A stretch of 64,000 nucleotides of DNA from Nageia nagi (Eukaryota; Pinophyta). Below are positions 1-12,000 of the stretch, in pieces. The translations under genes and the position numbers were made by a program. A model generated the notes under the pieces. That model was not told the DNA's origin, made no database searches, and saw only the letters and a program-made list of their open reading frames with translations. Within the stretch, counting starts at the first letter, position 1. The number at the start of each line of letters is the position of its first letter. The stretch is from assembly GCA_050084985.1 (NCBI GenBank), contig JBITNC010000001.1, positions 28,954,001 through 29,018,000 on the forward strand. Direction: 5' to 3'.

Positions 1-1014
1 TTTTATTTCTATTGACTATTGATATCATCTCATTTTGCACTTCTAAAATTGTTCTATTTTTTAATGTTTTACCTTTTGCATGGCAAGTTTTGGTAAGATG
101 TCGAAAGCATGAACCTTGAGAAATACTGGTTTTCCTCTCAGATGTGTTCATAATGGTGGGAACTTAATTTGCTCTGCTGCAAACTCTGCTATGAATTGAG
201 CTTGTTTAATAATTGGATGTTTATTATTTTTTCGATGTGTCAGAATTCTGGGTCCCTGGAAGATACAGTCTTCCTTGGAGTTTACTTCTAAATGATAGAG
301 CATAAGCATTAAAACAAATATTGGCTGCATGTACAAAACTTAGGGAGCCAATAGATATCTAAGTAGCAACAACATTACCATTGATAATATTGTGCCTATA
401 CCGCTCTTTGATATGAAGTGAATTTCCTATTCCAAATAGCAAGACTCACCTGTTGTAGCGGTCTTCAAACATTTAAATAATCTAATAACCCTTTGATTTC
501 TTAAATCTGATCACAGTTGAACAAATTGTAACATCATAAGAAGATGGAAAAGGAGGCAACTTTACAAATAAACAAGTCCCATTTAACTTCTTGCAATGTG
601 CCAAAACAGATTCATTTTCCCATGGCACTTTCAATTTTCATAATATAATGATGTTTATTATTTAAAAGAAACGGCAAAATAAAATTTGAACTTCCAATCA
701 CAGCCACCTTTGACTAAAGAAAATTGGATGATTTTTGTTTCAAGCAAAACTTAATTCACTTAACCATCAAACAAGCAGGGATAAGTAGTCAGACTCTCTG
801 TCAAAAACCATCTCTGAATAAAAATTCTTTTGAATTTTAAAGTGCAATCTAAGTACTAACTAGAGATATAGGCGTGTGAAAGCAGATTAATGAACACGAT
901 CTTTGACTATCAACCACCACATTGCGTCTCTTTTTTCTAAATCCAAAACTCTCAAAATTAAAAATTCATGGCTTAAACAAGAATACAAAAAAAAATTGGA
1001 CTTGCTTCTAAATA

Positions 1015-1110
1015 TGCAATCAATCTTCAGAAACATTCCTAGTTTTTCACGACTTGCAATCAGTCTTCAAAAAGCTTCCCAATTTTTCAGGATTTGCAGA
1101 AATCTTCTGA
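1015..1110. repeat. 40-bp tandem repeat, about 2.4 copies
   Basis: Units begin at the word TGCAAT/TGCAGA at 1015, 1055 and 1095, so the period is 40 bp. Units share a TCTTCA core and a TTTTTCA(C/G)GA tail and differ by several substitutions. Confidence 0.6.
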
Positions 1111-1377
1111 TTCTAACAATTAGCAAAGACCTTATGATTTTGATCAGAAACAAGATGGAAGCAGGTTTGAAAATAGGCAGCTTGTGAGGCGTAGTATCAA
1201 GTATGTGACTCTATAGAGCGGGAGCAGCTACTTACCGTTTCATCTCATGATGAAAACTGAAGTCTTCTATTGTTCTACTTACCATTTCATCGCATGACTA
1301 CAGTTAGGGTTAGTGTTTTCTCTGAATATTCAACCCTAATTTTGTTAGAGCTATTTTTTTAGTAAGTCAATATACTT

Positions 1378-1582
1378 GTAACTCCTGTACATGCTCTTTT
1401 GTTTGAATATTTTCTTACAGGTATTAATATTGTTTAAATGATACAGGCACTCTATTTTTTATCCATTCCATCTTCTGATATAAACATGCATTTCTGCTTC
1501 ATTTAAGCTGTTACGTGTAACTCATGCCTGTACATGCCCGTTTCTTTGAATATTTTCTTACATGTATTAATATTGTTTAAAT
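1378..1582. repeat. Direct repeat pair (about 64 bp each)
   Basis: The stretch at 1378-1441 recurs at 1517-1582. Both copies run from GTAACTC through TGTACATG and TTTGAATATTTTCTTACA to TATTAATATTGTTTAAAT. About 75 bp of unrelated sequence separates them. Origin unknown. Confidence 0.75.
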
Positions 1583-1849
1583 TATTCAGTCATTATAACA
1601 TTTCAATAGTTTTTTTTTTTTATTATGTTTATTAAAATTGTACTTGAATGATTTGTATTGATTGTAAGATATTATGGTAATATACGGTGGAAACAAATGC
1701 AATTATTATTATGGAGGTTATAGTTGTAAAATATTGTTGGGAGTTGGAAAAAATATATTTATGCTTTTATAGAGAAAGACAAAGATATGAAATTTTGGTT
1801 TTGTGGATTTTTGACATATTATGATTGCTTTTTAAAAAATTTACATATT

Positions 1850-2175
1850 TTGATTTTTTTTTTTGAATTTTTGATATATTTAGATTTTCTTTGGATTGTT
1901 GATTTATTTTGATTTTTTTATTAGAATTTCTTGGATTGTTGATCTATTTTGACTTTTATTTTTTAAATAAAAATGATTTTTGGATGATATTTTTTTTTTT
2001 TATTGTTCATCTATTTTGATTTTTTAATTAGAATTTTTTTGATTGTTGATTTATTTTGACTTTCATTTCTTTAATAAAAATGATTTTTGGATGATATTTT
2101 TTTGGATTGTTGATCTATTTTGACTTTTTACTTAGAATTTCTTGGATTATTGATCTATTTTGATTTTTTTTAATT
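1850..2175. repeat. Degenerate ~105-bp tandem repeat, T-rich
   Basis: The phrase GATTGTTGATCTATTTTGA recurs with small changes at roughly 1895, 1935, 2040, 2105 and 2150. The longer phrase AAAATGATTTTTGGATGATAT appears near 1970 and 2077, giving a period of about 105 bp. No coding potential. Confidence 0.7.
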
Positions 2176-3620
2176 TATGATATTTTGTTTTTTTGGATGA
2201 AAATGATTTTATATTAATTCAAATTCTTTCTTATATATATAATATATATTTGAGTTTGTTAAAAGTGGAAGTGGTCTCAAATTGAGGTGAAACATTATAA
2301 ATATTGTATTAATTTATGTGTATGTGAATTATGTATATTTGTTTAAGTTTTATTTGATTTTTCATAACATAAAAGTGATTAATAATCAAATTTGTATTTG
2401 AAGATCTAGAAAAATATAATCTACTTACATATAACATATGGATAGGTAAAGCTATTAGGTTCAATTGCTCTTTTTATTTTTGATGGCCATTATTTCTATT
2501 GGATTGCATAGATTGATATTTTTGTGGTGTTTTGAAGTTGATTGTGTGTCATGATGGGTGGGATTGAAAATTGATTGAGAGTGGATTCTCTAAAACTTCT
2601 AACTTATGGAGATCAAATGGGTAAAATTGAAGTGTACAAGTAATGCAAAGTGATTTATAAGGTGGATTGTAATGATTTTAAAAAAATATGCAAAATTTTG
2701 ATGTAGGGAGCAACTCCTTAGGCGATTAGGAGACATACCCAAAACTTCAAATGTCCCTAATGTTTTGTTGGTTTAGTGATAACATATAAAATAAAATAAA
2801 AATAAACAAAAGATAAAACAAAGAATGTAAGGAAAAAAAATATTGTTGTGGTTTCACTCCAATGATATTACATGCATTATATTGCAATGCATTATTCTTT
2901 CCCTTGCATATTACATTTTTGAACAATTACAAATGATCTTATTTAAAGACTTGGATAATAATCTACAAAACTCATAAGATAGATAATTGATTAATGAAGA
3001 ACTATCTAGAATTTAGTAATATTTTGAAGAATTTGTAGATAATAATGAAATCACAACTTTAATGTTAATACAATATTCCATAATCTTATTCTACAAATGT
3101 ATAACAAAATTATTTTCCTTATTTGCCAATGTGTATCTTTTGGTGCTCCATTAATCTTGAAATCAAATTTACTACATTAAAATGTAACATCTTCTTATTT
3201 TTAAATATATTAAGCAACCCATTAGTGTTTTATATAATGTTGAATTTATATCTATGCCCTTGTCTTCTTTTCTTAGTTTGGTTATAAATTTTTTTGTAAG
3301 GGTAAAAAGTTAAAGTGGGTTTTCATAAAATAGGGCCCCAAAACCTGTATTTACAATAGATTTAGATTTTTAATAGTAGTAACATTTAATACATATAAAA
3401 AACATCTGGGTGTCACCGTAGTTCATATTCTTCTCATAATCCTTTGCTAAGTCTGAAAATGCATTTATGCATTTCAAACTTCTCAAATAATATCTATGAG
3501 ATCCTTCCTTTGTATCTTCTATTGGGTCTTCCTAGTCTGAATTCAAAGTCTTTGAAGGATTCAATAAGTCTATCTTTTTCTCTCCCTTGATGCTTTAGTG
3601 GGAGATATTTTGAGATTTTA
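2176..3620. other. AT-rich DNA, nothing recognised
   Basis: I find no protein similarity, RNA gene or clear repeat boundary here on either strand. Confidence 0.5.
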
Positions 3621-3639
3621 TTCTTATCTTTCTCTTTTT

Positions 3640-4870
3640 TAATAGCATTCCTCTGAACTCAAGGCTTTTCAATTAACCTTTCCTCCTCATTTGATGGAGA
3701 TGTAGAGCATGCTTCATACTCATCAAAGTGAGCTAACTAGATGTTCAACACATCCCCTTCAAGTTTCTTTAGAGTAGAACCTTCAAAAAAATTTCCATTA
3801 GAATCTTGTGTATCCACCTTGAAATCCATTTTAGAGCTAGGGTCTTCACAAACATGACTTCTTAGGGATTTAGAGCTTAGGTCCAATGCTTGATCGTCCA
3901 AACTATATTCATCTAAAAGGGCTTCAAGGGAATCCCTATCTAAAGATGTCGTCGAAATGTTTTTTGATTAATGCCTATGGGTCATACTTTTTTAATATGC
4001 CCAATTTGCTAACAGCAATAACATCTTTTGTTGGAACTTTCATATTTAGTATTTTGATTCCATGTGTGCCATTTTGAAGTAAGAGTTATTGACTTCAACC
4101 AAGGCTTCTGTGTGTTTATCTTGACCATGATTTTGGCTTTTCAAATATCCCTTTTACTTTTAACATTATCAAAAGTATATGAATCTGGCCCTATGAAAAT
4201 ACCAATGGCATTTCTAATTTTTGTGATGACTTTTTGGCTCCAAAATTCTGCTGGTAATGCATACAAATTCACCATTTCAAGAATGCCAAATATCTATTCA
4301 ACCAAGGGTTCAAAGTCTGGAGACCATTTCCTAATATATACCCCCTCTATCCAAAGAAGCATTCTTGCTTATGCTCTAAGGCCCTATCCCTCTCCTTTAA
4401 ATCCTTAAAGATCACCAAGAAAAAAAGTGTGGAAGAAGAGAAATGTTAAATTTCTAATCCCAACATTCATTAGCATACCTCATTAGTTCTTCCCAGCTCA
4501 GATGATTTTCCCTTAATTTACATATAATTACTTTCATCTCTAGCTTTGTGATTTGCATTCCAACCTCCTTTTCTTCAATATTTGTCGAGATCAAATGTGG
4601 GTTTACCAAAAAGAAGTTAGAGTCTAGGTTGTAACAAGTGTCTCCATGCCCTTGTAAATATGGAGCCTATGAGGAATCCACCTTATGACATTCTAGTCTG
4701 GAATAGCAATCATTGTCCCACCTTTTCATTATGTGTAATTGATCTTTCATAGAAGCCCTTTGGGGAGGGTTTCCATAGCTACCTTGTGCACATCCTCTCC
4801 TCACATTGCTCACCAAAGATGCCCAAGGATTTTGCTCACCTGATGCACCTAAATCATGTCTATCACTCAT
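3640..4870 (-). pseudogene. Decayed DUF4283-like (non-LTR retrotransposon ORF1 type) fragment
   Basis: Reading the minus strand from the ATG at 4868-4870, a mostly open frame with stops and shifts gives a polar N-terminus (MSDRHDLGASGEQNPWASLV). Further down come WEELMRYANECWD and LPHFFFLVIFKDLKERDRAL, then a region about a KRGYILG-like strand. This order resembles the DUF4283 domain, which in plants is often the first protein of LINE-type retroelements. No endonuclease or reverse transcriptase of LINE type is seen next to it. Several stops (after codon 67 and others) show that it is dead. The family call rests on pattern resemblance by eye, so a different retroelement ORF1 is possible. Confidence 0.45.
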
Positions 4871-4899
4871 TACACTCCCAAGTCTTTAATTACAAAAAA

Positions 4900-5730
4900 G
4901 ATTCTTAATTTGGTTATGTTGGCCATAGGTGTAGATATTATTTTGTAATTTGACATTCTAAAATTTTTGAAAATATCATTTGCATACTTTGTTTGATATA
5001 TGAAAATTCCTTCATTTTTTTTAATTTACTTCAATACTCAAAAATATTTCATTAAGCCCAAATCATCATCTCGAATGCTTTCTTCATAACTGACTTGAAA
5101 GAAGTAGTTGAAAAACTTCTTGTATATATGCAAATAATTAAATTCTCACCTTGATCATTTAACTTGATGTAAAGAGTTATTTCACTTTTGCATTGGCTAA
5201 ATTCATTATTCAAGAAATATGAGTCAATATGATTGTACCAAGCTCTTGGGGCTTGCTTGAGATCATATAATACTTTCTTTAATCTATTAACTTTATGCTT
5301 GTGGTCCAATATATGATATCTTAGTGGTTGGACATATATCCTTCTTCCTATAATATTCCATTTAGAAATAATTATTTAATATTAATTTGCAATACTTCCT
5401 ATTTATATTGGATCACTATAGCTAACATAGATCATATTGTATCTAGTCAAGCTAATGGAGAAAAAATTTAATTATAATCAATTCCATATTGTTGTGAGAA
5501 GCCCTTTACAACTAATCTTGTGTTATAGTTCACAATATTTCCATCATGTCAAACTTGGTCTTCTACACCCAATTTACACCAACTATATCTTTCCATTTTG
5601 TTAGATTTACTATTTCCTAAGTTTGATTTCTTTCTATTGCCATAATTTCTTCATCCATGACCTTTTACCAATTTTCATTCTTAATTGCTTCAAAATATAC
5701 TAGATCAACTATAGAAACTAATGTAAAATC
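4900..5730 (-). pseudogene. Ty1/copia reverse transcriptase fragment
   Basis: The minus-strand frame at 5309-5052 contains RLKKVLYDLKQAPRAWYNHI, the well-known copia reverse-transcriptase block (YGLKQAPRAWY), followed by a degraded YVDD region (the catalytic aspartates are not intact). Upstream on the same strand, near 5560-5680, a broken frame gives MDEEIMAIERNQT and VGVNWV, the usual N-terminal copia RT block (EEIxAIEKNxTW...GVKWVYKTK). The integrase that should precede it is missing; an LTR scrap lies there instead (5731-5895). The fragment cannot be functional. Confidence 0.85.
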
Positions 5731-5895
5731 ATGACATGCTTCACCCTTTTACCCAAGGGGCATGCTCATGAGATGGAGTGCAGGACAAGTTACAATATCT
5801 TATTCACAAATACTTAAAAGGTATCTAGAGATACATTTAAGTATTAGTAAATTTATATGAAGAGACCTTACAATAATGCATTATATATTCCAACA
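5731..5895 (-). mobile_element. Copia LTR fragment (same family as 17.4 and 37.5 kb)
   Basis: The reverse complement begins TGTTGGAATA at 5895 and follows the LTR at 37,471-37,974: the ATAATGCATTATTGTAAGG-like start, then AATACTTAA, ACTTGTCCT and CATGAGCATGCCCCTTGGGTAAAAGG. It stops after about 165 bp, so only the first third of the LTR is left. It lies between the gag and RT remains of another copia element. Confidence 0.8.
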
Positions 5896-6002
5896 ATTTT
5901 TTCCTTGATTATCTTTTAAAAAATTATATTTTTCTTATCCATATCAAACTAGTTCTTTCTACATTCTTTTGCATAATGCCAAAATTTCTTAGAGTAGTGA
6001 TA

Positions 6003-6335
6003 TTAAGTTTGAATTTTTTCATACCTTTGTCCTTGACCATGGGATTCATGATGATGTGAATGACTACCACCTCTACCTTGTCCTCTTGTAATGAAATTTG
6101 TATTTTCTTTATCTACATAATAATTATTTGATCTTATTTCTTTAATTTGATTACTAGTTCTACCTCTTGTAAATCCTAATATATTACTAGTTTCTCCCTT
6201 TCTTGTATTTCTATTGCTACTGATTTGAACTTGTGATTTGAAAGCATTTTCAATGGGAGGATAAAATAATTTGTGTAGCCTTTGATCATGATCTTTTAAA
6301 GAACCCATAATCTCACTAATATTAACTTATGATAG
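6003..6335 (-). pseudogene. Ty1/copia gag fragment
   Basis: The minus-strand frame of 101 codons from 6308 reads MGSLKDHDQRLHKL, then FKSQVQISSNRNTRK, and ends in a Gly/His/Arg-rich tail. This matches the C-terminal part of plant copia gag (LMGSLQAHExR..., then a basic RGRG region before the zinc knuckle). The zinc knuckle itself is lost. It probably belonged to the same element as the RT fragment at 4.9-5.7 kb, with protease and integrase deleted. Confidence 0.7.
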
Positions 6336-6339
6336 ATCT

Positions 6340-6720
6340 TTCCAACTCATTTGGAGAAATATTGATTAGTGAAAATGCTTACCTAACATAAATGGTGCTT
6401 ACCTAATGGGATTCATATGTTATATGATAAACTCTACTTTAGAATGCTATATCTCCAAAATACAACTCCATTTGACCTAATTCATTTTGCAGATGGTTAA
6501 GGATGAATTCTAGAATATAATGTAAAAAATTGAACTCATTTGGAGTATGTTTAGTTGCTTAAAATGCTTATCCTATGATGATGATACTTACCCAATGGCT
6601 TTTGAGTATGGTCTAGTATAATAAACTTCCAAGAGTCATCTCTTAAAATGTAGATCCGTTTGATCTCATTTTAGAAGCATTGGAAAGGTATTGATGTCAG
6701 ATATCTATTGCAAAACTTTT
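6340..6720. repeat. Pair of ~180-bp diverged tandem units
   Basis: CATTTGGAG...ATGCTTACC...ACCTAATGGGATT...CATTTGACCTAATTCATTTT near 6348-6490 recurs in changed form near 6538-6690 (CATTTGGAG...ATGCTTATCC...ACCCAATGGCTTT...GTTTGATCTCATTTT). They lie at the left of a longer non-coding field that looks like a long, rearranged LTR. Confidence 0.55.
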
Positions 6721-6779
6721 AGAGCATTTAAATGAGTAAAATTATGTTGGATAAGCCAATCTTATGATGAATTAGTTTC

Positions 6780-7304
6780 AAAAGTTCTAGATAAGATTTC
6801 CTATCATCAAGTAAGCTTGTAGTTCATCGGATAAGGATAGAAACCATCGAGTAAGGTATTTTATTGTTGAATCAAAGCACATAAAGGTTATATATTATTA
6901 AAATATCATGTCAAGCCCAAAATTCCTTTAAAATCATGACATTTGGAAAAATAATTAGAAGATAAGTTAGTTTCATAAAGAATAATGTTGGATAGGTGAT
7001 GAATTTTTAAAGACATGTTTCCATCAGATAATCTTCAGCTTCATCATGTAAGAATAATTTTCATCAAGAAAACCTAGTATTTATTGGGTAAGAAAATACT
7101 TTTTTGGGTAAATTTATTTATCATCAAGAAACATTACCTCTCACTAGGTAAGCAATATATTCATCGGATAAGCTCACTTAGTATCAGGTAAGCATTTGTT
7201 CAATCATATTTCAGGTAAGATTTGGTTCAATCATATAAGCCTTGATTCTACTGTGTAAGCTTGAGTTCCATTAGGTAGGGTTTTTCTTATCGAGCAATAG
7301 GCAT
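6780..7304. repeat. Field of irregularly spaced CATC(G/A)RGTAAG motifs, left part
   Basis: A motif close to TTCATCGGGTAAGC recurs many times at irregular spacing of about 25-45 bp, with variants such as CATCAAGTAAGC, CATCGGATAAG, CATCGAGTAAGG and TATTGGGTAAG. The field continues after the inserted transposon at 8258. The stretch 7155-7304 is repeated at 8460-8640. I read it as part of a long LTR or a rearranged retroelement end; there is no coding potential. Confidence 0.6.
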
Positions 7305-8258
7305 CACTACTAAATAAACCCTAACATGCATCCTTTTCTGCATCTAAACATAATGTATTATTTTTAACTTAAACATAAAAAATTAATGTAAAATTTTGAC
7401 TCAACCGAAATAGTAGTTTTTGTATCCTTTTTTGCATCAAATTGCCAATTTTTGCATCAATTTTTCAAAATTTATGTCAATTTTTGCATCAAAATTTTAG
7501 AAATTGCATTGAATTGTTAGAATTTGCATCAATTTTAAAAAGAAAATACCATAAATTATAGATCTTGAATCAAAAGTTATGACCTCTATAAGGTACATCA
7601 TTTTTATTAGGTCTTTAAGGAAATGACATAGATCCATTAAACCAGTTTAGGAATGGGGCTAATGGTTTAGGTTTTAAAAAATTTAAATTTATTGTATATA
7701 TTTTTTCTCAATAATATAGTAAGGTTTTTAATGTTATTATCCATTTCTTGTTGCTTGTTTTTTTTTCAACCTTTAAAGGAGTTTTCTTTTTTGCAACTAG
7801 AGATTTCTTAGCAACTAAAATTTTTTCTGTGGGCTTCTTCTCTACCTTGGGTACCATAGCTATGATCAAAACTTGAAATCTAAGGAAGAAAAAAACTAGT
7901 TAAAGTCTATGAAATGTGAGGATTATAGGTAGGGTTTGTTGATATATATAGATAAAAAAGGCTATTTGGCTATTAGGTAATCACTTTTGGTACGGATGGA
8001 GGATGAAATGAATGTGAGTCATTGATTGGTCGATTGATGAATAGGTAAAATGTGTTTTATTTTTTGTTAGTTAAATACAACATAAATTTTTCATCATTTT
8101 TCATGTTAGAATCTACATAGATGTTTGAGTTGGAAAAAGTGAAAAATGAAAAAAAAATAATGCATGTCAATGCAAGAGGATGCAAATTAACGTTGATTTT
8201 TATTTTTTATGTTTGAAGATGCAAAAAAGGATGCAAATCAACCTTTTGGTAGTAGTTT
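7305..8258. mobile_element. Non-autonomous DNA transposon (~0.95 kb) with terminal inverted repeats
   Basis: The left end reads CACTACTAAATAAACC with CATGCATCCTTTTCTGCATC following. The right end, reverse-complemented, reads AACTACTACCAAAAGG with TTTGCATCCTTTTTTGCATC following, so the two ends are inverted copies over about 50 bp. The flanks show the insertion: CAATAGGCAT precedes it and GTATGTTTGCCAAATAATGA follows it, while the related uninterrupted copy near 8620-8655 reads CAAGAGGCATGTTCATCAAATAAGGA. A 3-5 bp target duplication (GGCAT/TGTAT) is likely but decayed. Internally there is a TTTTTGCATCAA-type short repeat (7415-7530) and no transposase. The CACTACT end hints at the CACTA class, but Mutator- or Harbinger-type origin is not excluded. 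Confidence 0.7.
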
Positions 8259-8274
8259 GTATGTTTGCCAAATA

Positions 8275-8830
8275 ATGATTGATTTATTAGATACATACCT
8301 ATCAAATTGGTTAACATTTTCCTTATTAGATAGAAAAATCATTCATCAGCTCTAGATAATTAAGAAGATGGATACACATGGAAACTTTCTAAAAGGATTA
8401 TATTTTTGTAGATTACAAGTGGCAACCTTTAGAAAATATCTTAGAAAAACCACTACTAAATCCATCGAACAAGCTCACTTAGTATCGAGTAAGCACTTGT
8501 TCAATCAAGGAATGAAAAAAGTATCAGATTAAGGTAGAAGATTTTAGAGAAGCTTTAGTTGTATTAGATAAGCATTGATTATATCGGCTAAGCTTGAGTT
8601 CCATTGGGTAGGGTTTTTTTATCAAGCAAGAGGCATGTTCATCAAATAAGGACTAATTTGTCAAGTACATCTTTATCAAATTGGTTAACATTTTCTTTAT
8701 CAGTTACAAAAATCATTCATTAGCTCCAAAAAGTTAAGAAGATGGATACATATGGTAACTTTCTAAAAGGATTATATTTTTGTATATTATAGGTGGAAAC
8801 CTTCAAAAAATATCTTTAAAAAATATGATG
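8275..8830. repeat. Direct duplication, period about 375 bp
   Basis: 8275-8460 (ATCAAATTGGTTAACATTTT ... GATGGATACACATGG ... AAAAGGATTATATTTTTGTA) recurs at 8652-8830 with many substitutions. The segment between them (8460-8640) repeats 7155-7304, including CTTGAGTTCCATTGGGTAGGG. The field is therefore two tandem units, the first holding the transposon at 7305-8258. Confidence 0.75.
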
Positions 8831-8995
8831 GAAGAATCAAAGTCCTAAAAAGAATCAAATGCCAATTTGTACAATAAGTTTCTCACATAGAGTGAACTTA
8901 CCATGAAGGTGTACAACAAAATCAACACTATACAACATAAAATCCTCCTAAGGTTGAATTTATCCTTATAAACATGAATTCAACACAAGAATTCA
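8831..8995 (-). mobile_element. Probable 3' LTR start of the 9-13 kb copia element
   Basis: On the minus strand a purine-rich tract (GGGGGAGTG, 9009-9001) ends just before a TGAATTCTTGTG start at 8995. This is the usual order of polypurine tract then 3' LTR. The sequence runs on into the repeated field at 8.3-8.8 kb, so the LTR may be more than 1 kb long. No matching 5' LTR is visible upstream of gag, so the boundary is an inference. Confidence 0.5.
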
Positions 8996-9009
8996 AACTT
9001 CACTCCCCC

Positions 9010-12000
9010 TTAAGGGTAATTTCATCAACCTAATAGCATCCTTAAGCTTACAAAACTAAGCTTTTGGGAGAGGTTTGGTGAATAAATCAATGAAGTTCAA
9101 GGTGGATGGACAATACTCCAAGTGTATGATGCCATCTAGAACCTTCTCCCTAATAAAATGGGCATAGATTTTCACATGTTTTATTCTTTGATGGAACACT
9201 AGATTCTTAGCCAAAGAAATAGCTGATTGATTATTTGAAGAGATCAAAGATGAGCCACCTTGCTCATACCTAATTTCTTTCAGAAGATGCCTTAAGTAAA
9301 TGGCTTCCTAGGTTGCAACAGACATAGCATAATATTTAGCTTCTATAGTGGAAAGAGTAATAGTAGGTTGCTTCTTGGAAGCCTAAGAGATAGCACCTGA
9401 ACCAATGCTAAACACATACATAAAGGTTAACTTCATATCATATCTATCTCCCCCATAGTCAGAATCAAAAAATCTAAAGAAAATAAATGAAGGCAACTTG
9501 GAATACTTAAGAGTAAGATCCTTAGCCCCTACAACATACCTCAAGATTTTCTTAATTTTGCTTAATAGCATTGAGGTGCTCAACATAAGAGTTTTGCATG
9601 AATTATGCCATCAGATTCACTACAAAGGTAATATGTAACCTGGATATAATCAAATACAAAAGACTACTAATTAATTACCTATAAGTTGTAGCATTAGCTA
9701 ACTGAGAGTTAGAGCTTAGAGAAATAGTGATTCTAAGAGAGATTAGGATTGTAGCATATCTACACTTCTCCATTCCAAACTCCTACAAGATATTTGATAT
9801 ATACTTAGATTGATTGAAGTAAGTATAATCCTTATATTGATACACTTGCATTCAATGATAGTAATGCAAAAGACCAAGATCAATCATTTCAAATATTGCC
9901 ATAAGTTTGGATATGCACTCTTGAATGATTTCATCATCATTTTCAGTAATCAAAAGATCATCTACATAAAAGAGAATCAATACCATGTTTTTTCCTTAAT
10001 TGAGCACATATAGATCGAAGTTAAAAAACACTTAGAGAATCCAATATCTGCAAAGTACCCTTAAATATTTCTATACCAGGTTTGAGGTGCTTGCTTAAGT
10101 CCATATAATGAATTCTTTAGCTTGTGCATAAAGAACTTTTTACCTTCCATAATAAACTCTTATGGTTGATTCATGAATATTTTCACATCTAAGTGACCAT
10201 TGAGAAATGCACTCTTAATGTCAAGTTGAGAAACTTTCCATCCTTGAGCTACTTAAAGAGCAAAGATAACTCTCATAGTAGGCATCTTTACCATGGAAGT
10301 AAAGGTTTCTTCATAATCTATACCATATTTTTGAGCAAGACCTTTAGCTACTAACCTTATCTTATATTTTTTAATATCTCCTACTGAATTGAACTTGACC
10401 TTGTAGATCCACTTATTGCTAATCACATTCTTTTCATTGAGATAAAGAACCAAGTCCCAAGTTCTATTTTTCATAAGCACCTCATACTTCACTTTCATGG
10501 CTTCCATCTAGCACTCATGCTTAGAAGCTTCTTTGAAGGTTGAGGGCTCATGCTTGTTATCAATCTTGATAATTAAGGATTTGTTCAAGGTCATGCTCCT
10601 TATTACCCTTTGTGTTGAAAAATTTTATTCTTGAGATGACTTATCTATATCAATATCCAACTAGCTAAGAGCAACTGAAGAGTCTTTTAAATCATCAACA
10701 TTCTCATTAGAAGCAAATTCTTTAGGAAGTTCATTGAACTTTACATCCTTTGAAATGAATACTACTTTATAGGTTGGAGAGTAGAGCTTGTAACCTTTAT
10801 GTTGACTATCATAACTCATAAAAATGTATTTTTTAACTTTTTTATCCAACTTCTTTCTTTTCTCAAAAATAATGTAGGAGAAAGCTTCATAACCAAACAC
10901 ACTAAGTTGAGAAATGTTAGGTTTTCTTCCTGACCATGCTTTAAAAAGAGTTTTACTCTAAATGGCTTTTATGAGATGCCTACTTAAGGTGTAAATAGCA
11001 ATGCTCACAACTTCATCCCATAAGAATTTAGGAAGTTTACTCAATATGCATCTACCATCTTCATAATTATTCTATTTTTTTTTTCAGCAACACCATTCTG
11101 TTGAAAAGTGTATGGAATTGTAAACTACCTCTTGATTATATACTTAACATAATAGTCATTAAACTTATTGTTGTTATATTATCCCCTATTATCTAATCTC
11201 AACATTTTAATTTTAACATTAGTTTGATTCTCAACAAAGGCCTTAAAAATATTAAAACTCTCAAAAGTTTGATCCTTATGCTGAAGTAGATACCCAAAGG
11301 TCATCCTACTAAAATTATCAATGAAGGTCAAGACATAAGATGCTCTTCCAAGCGACTTAGTCTAAAATGGACCCATCAAATTTGAATGCACAAGTTAAAG
11401 AGGTTAAGATGCTCTTATTACCTTATCTTTTTTAACCTTTTATCTATACATCTTTTCAAGAATGCACTTCTCATATAGACCAATTGAAGAAGAAATTGAA
11501 ATCAAACCTTCCATAAGTTATTAGTCTTTCATTACTTGAATACTTTTGTAGTTAAGGTTCCCTAAATAATGGTGCTAAAGATTGCTTTTAGAACACACAC
11601 TAAAAATAAGACACATCTTTGATAGAACTTGATCTACAATGTAAAGGTTATCTTTCATAGATATTTTAACCAAAGTGGCAAGTCTTTTCTTAATGTACTA
11701 AGATTGAGAGTTGAATTCAAAAGAGTACCTTTTCTAGCAACTTAGATCATGGAGAGAAGGTTCATCCTTAATTTAAGAACATAAAGAATATTTTTAAGAA
11801 CTTTTTCATGAATTAGCACACTTTCAATTCTTTAAATTTCAAGGGTAGAGTTATCACTTATCATAATTGCATCTTTTTATATTTGTGAAAGTTTTTAATT
11901 TTTTTTTAAAGCATAGGTGATTAGTGTAACCAGAATCAACAATCTATTTAGATGAAAAAGAGCAAGATAAGGAGTAGAGCACCATAGCAAAATTAACATG

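Larger units (their letters stand above)
1..1800. other. Non-coding AT-rich DNA, no gene recognised
   Basis: No reading frame here resembles a known protein family. The 94-codon plus-strand frame at 903-1187 is lysine- and serine-rich and overlaps a short tandem repeat, so I do not call it a gene. Two small direct repeats are listed separately. Confidence 0.5.
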
